Below are positions 32,630 through 36,704 of a DNA stretch of 36,704 nucleotides, piece by piece (the stretch's first letter is position 1; the number at the start of each line of letters is the position of its first letter). Source of the stretch: Fibrobacter sp. (lineage in GTDB: Bacteria > Fibrobacterota > Fibrobacteria > Fibrobacterales > Fibrobacteraceae); NCBI GenBank assembly GCA_031271785.1, contig JAISUZ010000012.1, positions 1 to 36,704 of the forward strand. Direction: 5' to 3'. A program made the translations under genes and the position numbers. The notes below the pieces were generated by a model. It had not been told where the DNA came from and made no database searches. It was given only the letters and a program-made list of their open reading frames with translations.

Positions 32630-32968
32630 TCAGAACATTTCCAACTGAACGGAGCCCAGCGGTGGGAGAGTATCTTTATTACCGTAAAAAATCTGCATAT
32701 CACCGAATTGTTTGTCCGTAAGGTGCAAAATACAAACCTTACCGCCCGGCTGTAAAAATTTTCTCACTCGCTCCACATGGACGCTCATGTTTTCTTTGCT
32801 CGCGCAATGCCGCCAATAAACGGAAAGTTGCCCCATCACAAAGCCATCCTTGAGGAGGTCTTTCCTGAATTGAGCGTGCCGTCGCTTATCTTCCTTGGTT
32901 TCGGTCGGCAAATCAAAAAATACCATGATCCACATAACTCGATACTGATTAAGTGCATTCTGTTTCAT
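32630..32968 (-). CDS. cas2: CRISPR-associated protein Cas2
   Basis: Adaptation protein of 112 residues, partner of Cas1 in spacer integration. The first strand RVMWIMVFFDLP (10-21) carries the conserved Asp; then TKEDKRRHAQFRKDLLKDGFV and QLSVYWRHC fit the type II Cas2 ferredoxin-like fold. The start is the ATG at 32968 (MKQNALNQYR); the frame open to 33007 lies in cas1 and adds nothing typical. It overlaps the cas1 end by 20 bases, so they are coupled. No cas4 or csn2 follows, in line with type II-C. Confidence 0.95.
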   Translation of the reverse strand: MKQNALNQYRVMWIMVFFDLPTETKEDKRRHAQFRKDLLKDGFVMGQLSVYWRHCASKENMSVHVERVRKFLQPGGKVCILHLTDKQFGDMQIFYGNKDTLPPLGSVQLEMF

Positions 32969-33854
32969 AAATTCTCGGGTACAAGAGTTTCTTCTTTTTC
33001 CCTTCAAAGCACGCCACTAAAGAGGCGGAAGTTCGCGAAAGAGCCACAAGCATAGGGCTTTTTTCTTTTTCAAAACGACAATCGAAAGCAAGAATACCCA
33101 GTAAATGTTTTTTTATTTCAGGGGTCAGTTCATTACTCCGATTTGCCGAAAAAATTTCCCGCACCGCCATATCCACATAAGGACGATAAGGTTCCATAAT
33201 GTCGTCGGCAAGGCAATAAGCATTATATTGGTTCCTATGAAAAATTCCGAGTGTAGGCAAGAGTCCGGAGCCCACAAGCGCGCGGGCAGTAGCAGCACGC
33301 AGAATAGCATAGCCGTAATTGAGTAAATGATTAGGCGAATTGCCTTCGGGCGAACGCGAAAAGCCGTTAATGAAATCTTCAAAAATCAATTTCCAGTAAT
33401 AACTCGCAGCTTGAGCTTCGCAATTATTGGTATCGCCGCTATTCACCGTTTTGGCAAGGTATTCCATTCGTTTCACATCCTTACCAAGATGCCTTAAAAC
33501 AGCGGATTGATTTTGAATTTTAGCTTGCACTGTTTGCAACCAAAGTTGTTTTTTAAGCGGCTCACTCGCTTCGATCTGTTTTTGAAAACGATTACTTTGC
33601 AATGTATTTCCATCCAAATTCAAAAACATACCGACCGGCAAATGCTTTGAATCGGTAGTGATAATCACCGCATTATTTTCAAGTAAAAGCGCCATTGCTC
33701 GCTGAGTAATGGTAATTTGCGGATTATCTAAAATAATCACCCCAATATCTTCAATCGGGCGCGTGATTTCTCTTTCACTTGTCTTGATCACAAGCTGAAA
33801 GTCTTTCACACTCAGGTACGCCGGATTGGAGAAATTGAGGGTTTGTTTTATCAT
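32949..33854 (-). CDS. cas1: CRISPR-associated endonuclease Cas1 (type II)
   Basis: Integrase of 301 residues, normal for type II Cas1. The N-terminal beta domain has EDIGVIILDNPQITIT (35-50). In the helical domain the metal ligands are E146 (NNCEAQAASYYW), H206 (LGIFHRNQYN) and E221 or D217/D218 (LADDIMEPYRP). LLNYGYAILRAATARALV (177-194) is the usual conserved stretch. Nine bases separate it from the cas9 stop and it overlaps cas2, so cas9-cas1-cas2 is one operon. Confidence 0.97.
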   Translation of the reverse strand: MIKQTLNFSNPAYLSVKDFQLVIKTSEREITRPIEDIGVIILDNPQITITQRAMALLLENNAVIITTDSKHLPVGMFLNLDGNTLQSNRFQKQIEASEPLKKQLWLQTVQAKIQNQSAVLRHLGKDVKRMEYLAKTVNSGDTNNCEAQAASYYWKLIFEDFINGFSRSPEGNSPNHLLNYGYAILRAATARALVGSGLLPTLGIFHRNQYNAYCLADDIMEPYRPYVDMAVREIFSANRSNELTPEIKKHLLGILAFDCRFEKEKSPMLVALSRTSASLVACFEGKKKKLLYPRIYETECT

Positions 33855-33863
33855 GATAGATGA

Positions 33864-36704
33864 TTAAAATTGTGGAACAATCGTTATCGTCCCTAACCAA
33901 TCAATCTGTATTTTAATGCAACTATCTTGAATCTTCAAAGGCTTAGTACCTTTAAATTCTTTTTTTAAAACTAATTCTTTTATAAAATTTTCATTCACTT
34001 CGGTTTTGGCAGAAGTTCCAAATGAGCCAAATTCTTCATAATTTTTTTCCTGTTTAGGAATGGTTTTATCTTGATATTTTTCTTTTAATTTTTTCCTATC
34101 CTCTTCTGATAAATCTTTTGATACACTAATTGAATTTGCATAGTTATGAGGAATAAAGAAACAATCTTTACCAGAAAATTTTACAACCTTATAAACTTGT
34201 TTACAAAATGTCTTTTTATTTTCTTTATCTTGAATCCATTTCTCAAATTCACTATTTGACATTTTCAAAACAAAATCTTCAGAATCAGTAGGTAAATAAA
34301 CCAATTCATTTTGTTGAAGTATAAATAAAACTTTATCGGGTTTTTCTTTGTGTTTAACTCTAAAATCTTCGGCAATTTTTTGCTTGAAATTAGTGTTATT
34401 TTCTTTCAATGTGGCTTTTGCAATATCAACAGAATCATATAGAGAAGCAACATCAAAGATTCGTTTGCCGTTCTTTTCCATTATTAAAAACAAATAATTA
34501 TCTCCCGTGATAACGCTTTGTTTATCGTTGTTTTCATAAAGCTGTTGTAAAGAACTCTCTGTTGTTTCTTTTGTATTATACCAGACTTTTACTTTATAGA
34601 CAGGTGGTTTTAGTTTTTGCTCTTTTGTCTTCTTATCTACATAAAACCTATTTTCATTAAACATTTTCAAGCCTTCGCCGGTAAATGCCTCTTTCATAGA
34701 ATCGTATTTCCTTTTATGAGTTTCTATTTCTTCTGCTAACACATTTTGGTCTATAATTTTAGAAATGTCTTTTGCCGATAGTTTGGAAATATCTATTGTT
34801 TTTGTATCACGCCCAAGCGTTTTTCCGTAGTATGTCGCATCGTGCAATGCACCTCTGATTTTCAATTGCTTTTTATTGGTTTTATCATCAATTTTTATTC
34901 CTAATTTGTCTTTGGGTTTGATTGATACAACCATTGTTTCTAAATGTTCTCGAACTTGTTTTACCAAGTCCTGAATTGGTGTGTCAAATTTTCTTGAACT
35001 TTCAATTTGTCGCAGAATTTCATCTCGCCGCATTTCTTCTAAATTGAAAAATGCTTCTAAAATAGTTTCATCATCTTTTAAAACGATTTTAAACTCATCT
35101 TTTCTATTGGTTAATTCGTCTTGCAGATATTTATTCAAATTGTTAAGGCGTTGAATATGGCTTTGTTCTGTTAATGCAACAACTAAAGCATCAATAGCGT
35201 GGTGGCGGTGGTCGTAACGCTTGCTCCAATTTTTGATTTCGTAAATATGTTTTTGTTTTTCTTTATCGAAATATTTTTGGATCCATTCTGTTTTTGGATT
35301 GCCATTTTCGTCCAAATCCCAAAACGCCATTTGCCTGAAACGATTTTCTGTAAGTTCCATAAAGAGTTTTTTCAGTCCCCAACGGCTACGCAAAAAGTCC
35401 GTAACTTCTCCTGTACTTGTTTTTATATTTTCGCTTCCAACAATTTTTGCCAATTCATTTTTTACTGCAACAGAAATATATTGCGTATCTTTTAATTGTC
35501 GTTCAACAGGATTTGTGGGAATTTTCTCTGCTAATAAATTTTTCTTCTTTTTGCCGAAGAAATTATCATTAATATGTCCGACATAATCTTCAACAGAACG
35601 GATTGCTGAAGTTCCGTCTTCATTTTTGTATTTAGAATTTTGTCGTGTAATATATTCCCACGCAGTTTGATTGCTCTTTTCTTCATTAATATGAGTTTCA
35701 CAAACTACTTTATTTGAAAATGAGTCGTCATAATACCTTGATTTAGGAATAATGTGGTCAATATCATATTGTCTTTTGTCAAATAATGCTGCAAATGGAA
35801 TTATCTCTTTATTGGTATATGGCGACCTGTATTTTTGTTGCTCGTACAACCTATATTTGAGAATATTTTCATCAGTAATAGCAATATTATTTTCTTGCAA
35901 TCTTTCTTTTGCCTTATCATTTATTTTTTTGCTTTTTATTTGCCCTTTCCAAATTTTATCCCTTTCTTGCGCACTATTTTTTAAATCTCGTGCTAATTCT
36001 ACACGAATTTCCAAATCTTCGGGATTGATTTTGTGCTGTTTCCATATTGCTTTTATAACTTGCATTGTTTCGTTTGCAAGTTGTTCAACAATTGGATTAC
36101 GCAAGCTACGTTTTTCATATTTTATGTCGTGATAATTGGTAATTTGCGCTTTTATGGTTTCAGCGGTGTGTTTTCCATAAATCAATGAAATTGCCAAATA
36201 TTCCATTAAACCACCTATTTCCAAAATGTTTGGATTGCTTTGGACAAAGTCAATAACATATTCTTCTAAATTAATGATTTCGCCTGTTTCTGTATCAACA
36301 CTTTCGCCTTTACCTAATCTTTCAATGTTTTTTGCTATATAGTTGAATTTGGCATAAGTATGCTCTGAAATATTTTGCGGGTTAAGTTGCATCAATGGCA
36401 AAATATTCCTAATAGCTTTAGCCGAAAGACTTCCGTATTTACGAGGAAATTTTATATTTTGAGCTAATTTTAATGCTAATTCCGTTGCAGTTTCTTTATC
36501 AGTGTAATTTTGCAAAACTTCAATAATGGAAGACACTCGCATACTATTTGTATCATATTCACTCCCATCGTGATTTTTAACATCGTAAATTACACTCCAA
36601 ATCTTTTCTATCAGCTTTTCATCTTGCACGGTAAATGTATTGCCCAAAATCTTTTTGATAGAAATTTGAGTGTCGCAACCTGTTAACTTTGCTTTGACAT
36701 TCAA
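33864..36704 (-). CDS. cas9: Cas9 endonuclease, type II-C (5' part beyond window)
   Basis: The C-terminal 946 codons of Cas9; the frame runs off the right edge, so RuvC-I, the bridge helix and part of the recognition lobe lie outside. Visible parts, numbered from the edge: recognition-lobe helices (1-225); RuvC-II with E236 (IRVELARDLKN); HNH domain with DIDHIIPKS (315-322, D316/H317) and N331 (DSFSNKVV); RuvC-III with H502 and D505 (RYDHRHHAIDALVVAL); then the wedge/PAM-interacting region to the end. All visible catalytic residues are present. Size and motifs fit the large Bacteroidota-type II-C Cas9, usually 1400-1500 residues. It is markedly AT-rich compared with the left part of the window, which suggests transfer. 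Confidence 0.96.
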   Translation of the reverse strand: MNVKAKLTGCDTQISIKKILGNTFTVQDEKLIEKIWSVIYDVKNHDGSEYDTNSMRVSSIIEVLQNYTDKETATELALKLAQNIKFPRKYGSLSAKAIRNILPLMQLNPQNISEHTYAKFNYIAKNIERLGKGESVDTETGEIINLEEYVIDFVQSNPNILEIGGLMEYLAISLIYGKHTAETIKAQITNYHDIKYEKRSLRNPIVEQLANETMQVIKAIWKQHKINPEDLEIRVELARDLKNSAQERDKIWKGQIKSKKINDKAKERLQENNIAITDENILKYRLYEQQKYRSPYTNKEIIPFAALFDKRQYDIDHIIPKSRYYDDSFSNKVVCETHINEEKSNQTAWEYITRQNSKYKNEDGTSAIRSVEDYVGHINDNFFGKKKKNLLAEKIPTNPVERQLKDTQYISVAVKNELAKIVGSENIKTSTGEVTDFLRSRWGLKKLFMELTENRFRQMAFWDLDENGNPKTEWIQKYFDKEKQKHIYEIKNWSKRYDHRHHAIDALVVALTEQSHIQRLNNLNKYLQDELTNRKDEFKIVLKDDETILEAFFNLEEMRRDEILRQIESSRKFDTPIQDLVKQVREHLETMVVSIKPKDKLGIKIDDKTNKKQLKIRGALHDATYYGKTLGRDTKTIDISKLSAKDISKIIDQNVLAEEIETHKRKYDSMKEAFTGEGLKMFNENRFYVDKKTKEQKLKPPVYKVKVWYNTKETTESSLQQLYENNDKQSVITGDNYLFLIMEKNGKRIFDVASLYDSVDIAKATLKENNTNFKQKIAEDFRVKHKEKPDKVLFILQQNELVYLPTDSEDFVLKMSNSEFEKWIQDKENKKTFCKQVYKVVKFSGKDCFFIPHNYANSISVSKDLSEEDRKKLKEKYQDKTIPKQEKNYEEFGSFGTSAKTEVNENFIKELVLKKEFKGTKPLKIQDSCIKIQIDWLGTITIVPQF

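Overview
The window looks like chromosomal DNA from a Gram-negative, diderm bacterium. It has lipoprotein signal peptides, an RlpA-type lipoprotein, a TolC-like outer-membrane factor and a HlyD-like adaptor. The gene mix (short primary-type sigma factor, TPR lipoproteins, Mrp plus DUF971, and DUF4956/VTC/lamin-tail proteins) and the moderate G+C of the core genes suggest a Fibrobacterota-like host. That is inference; no rRNA or other decisive marker is present. The right end (CRISPR-Cas) and the 5.5-6.7 kb patch are clearly AT-richer and look acquired.

Layout. 0-0.6 kb: no confident gene, three repeat-like sequences. 0.6-2.2 kb (-): GH13 alpha-glucosidase. 2.7-4.0 kb (+): ModF-like double ABC ATPase. 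4.3-6.7 kb: a small unknown protein, an AT-rich unknown gene and two decayed genes (an EFR1-type flavodoxin and a KilA-N protein). 6.7-13.6 kb (+): mrp-DUF971, a sigma-70 factor, a TPR membrane protein, a TPR lipoprotein and rlpA, closed by a hairpin terminator. 13.6-19.0 kb (-): a tight five-gene unit, DUF4956 membrane protein, HlyD-like adaptor, TolC-like outer-membrane factor, VTC-type polyphosphate polymerase domain and lamin-tail lipoprotein. 19.2-27.3 kb: rubrerythrin followed by a phosphorelay cluster (REC-HD-GYP, Hpt and three hybrid histidine kinases). 27.5-29.3 kb: a small secreted duplicated-repeat protein, a methyltransferase and a PNPOx-like protein. 29.4-36.7 kb: a type II-C CRISPR-Cas locus, cut by the right edge inside cas9.

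CRISPR locus. There are 22 identical 47-bp repeats and 21 spacers (20 of 30 nt, one of 29 nt), then a strong terminator, then a tracrRNA on the minus strand with its own promoter, anti-repeat, nexus hairpin and terminator. cas2, cas1 and cas9 follow, all on the minus strand. The anti-repeat pairs with the 5' half of the plus-strand repeat, so crRNAs run on the plus strand, convergent with cas9-cas1-cas2 and tracrRNA. Left of the array sit two unexplained genes: a 115-aa protein and a DUF805-like membrane protein whose only well-placed start is ATT. They lie between a 22-nt fragment of the CRISPR repeat and the first full repeat, which begins 8 bp after the second stop codon.

Two other signals deserve attention. 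A dispersed intergenic element (four full copies, one related fragment) has a closing stem that changes on both sides between copies (GCGGC/GCCGC, ACGGC/GCCGT, GTGGC/GCCAC), a good sign of conserved structure. The DUF4956-HlyD-TolC-VTC-lamin-tail unit has a periplasmic adaptor and outer-membrane factor but no ABC or RND pump in the unit, so it may be an unusual envelope system built around DUF4956 and a VTC-type polymerase.
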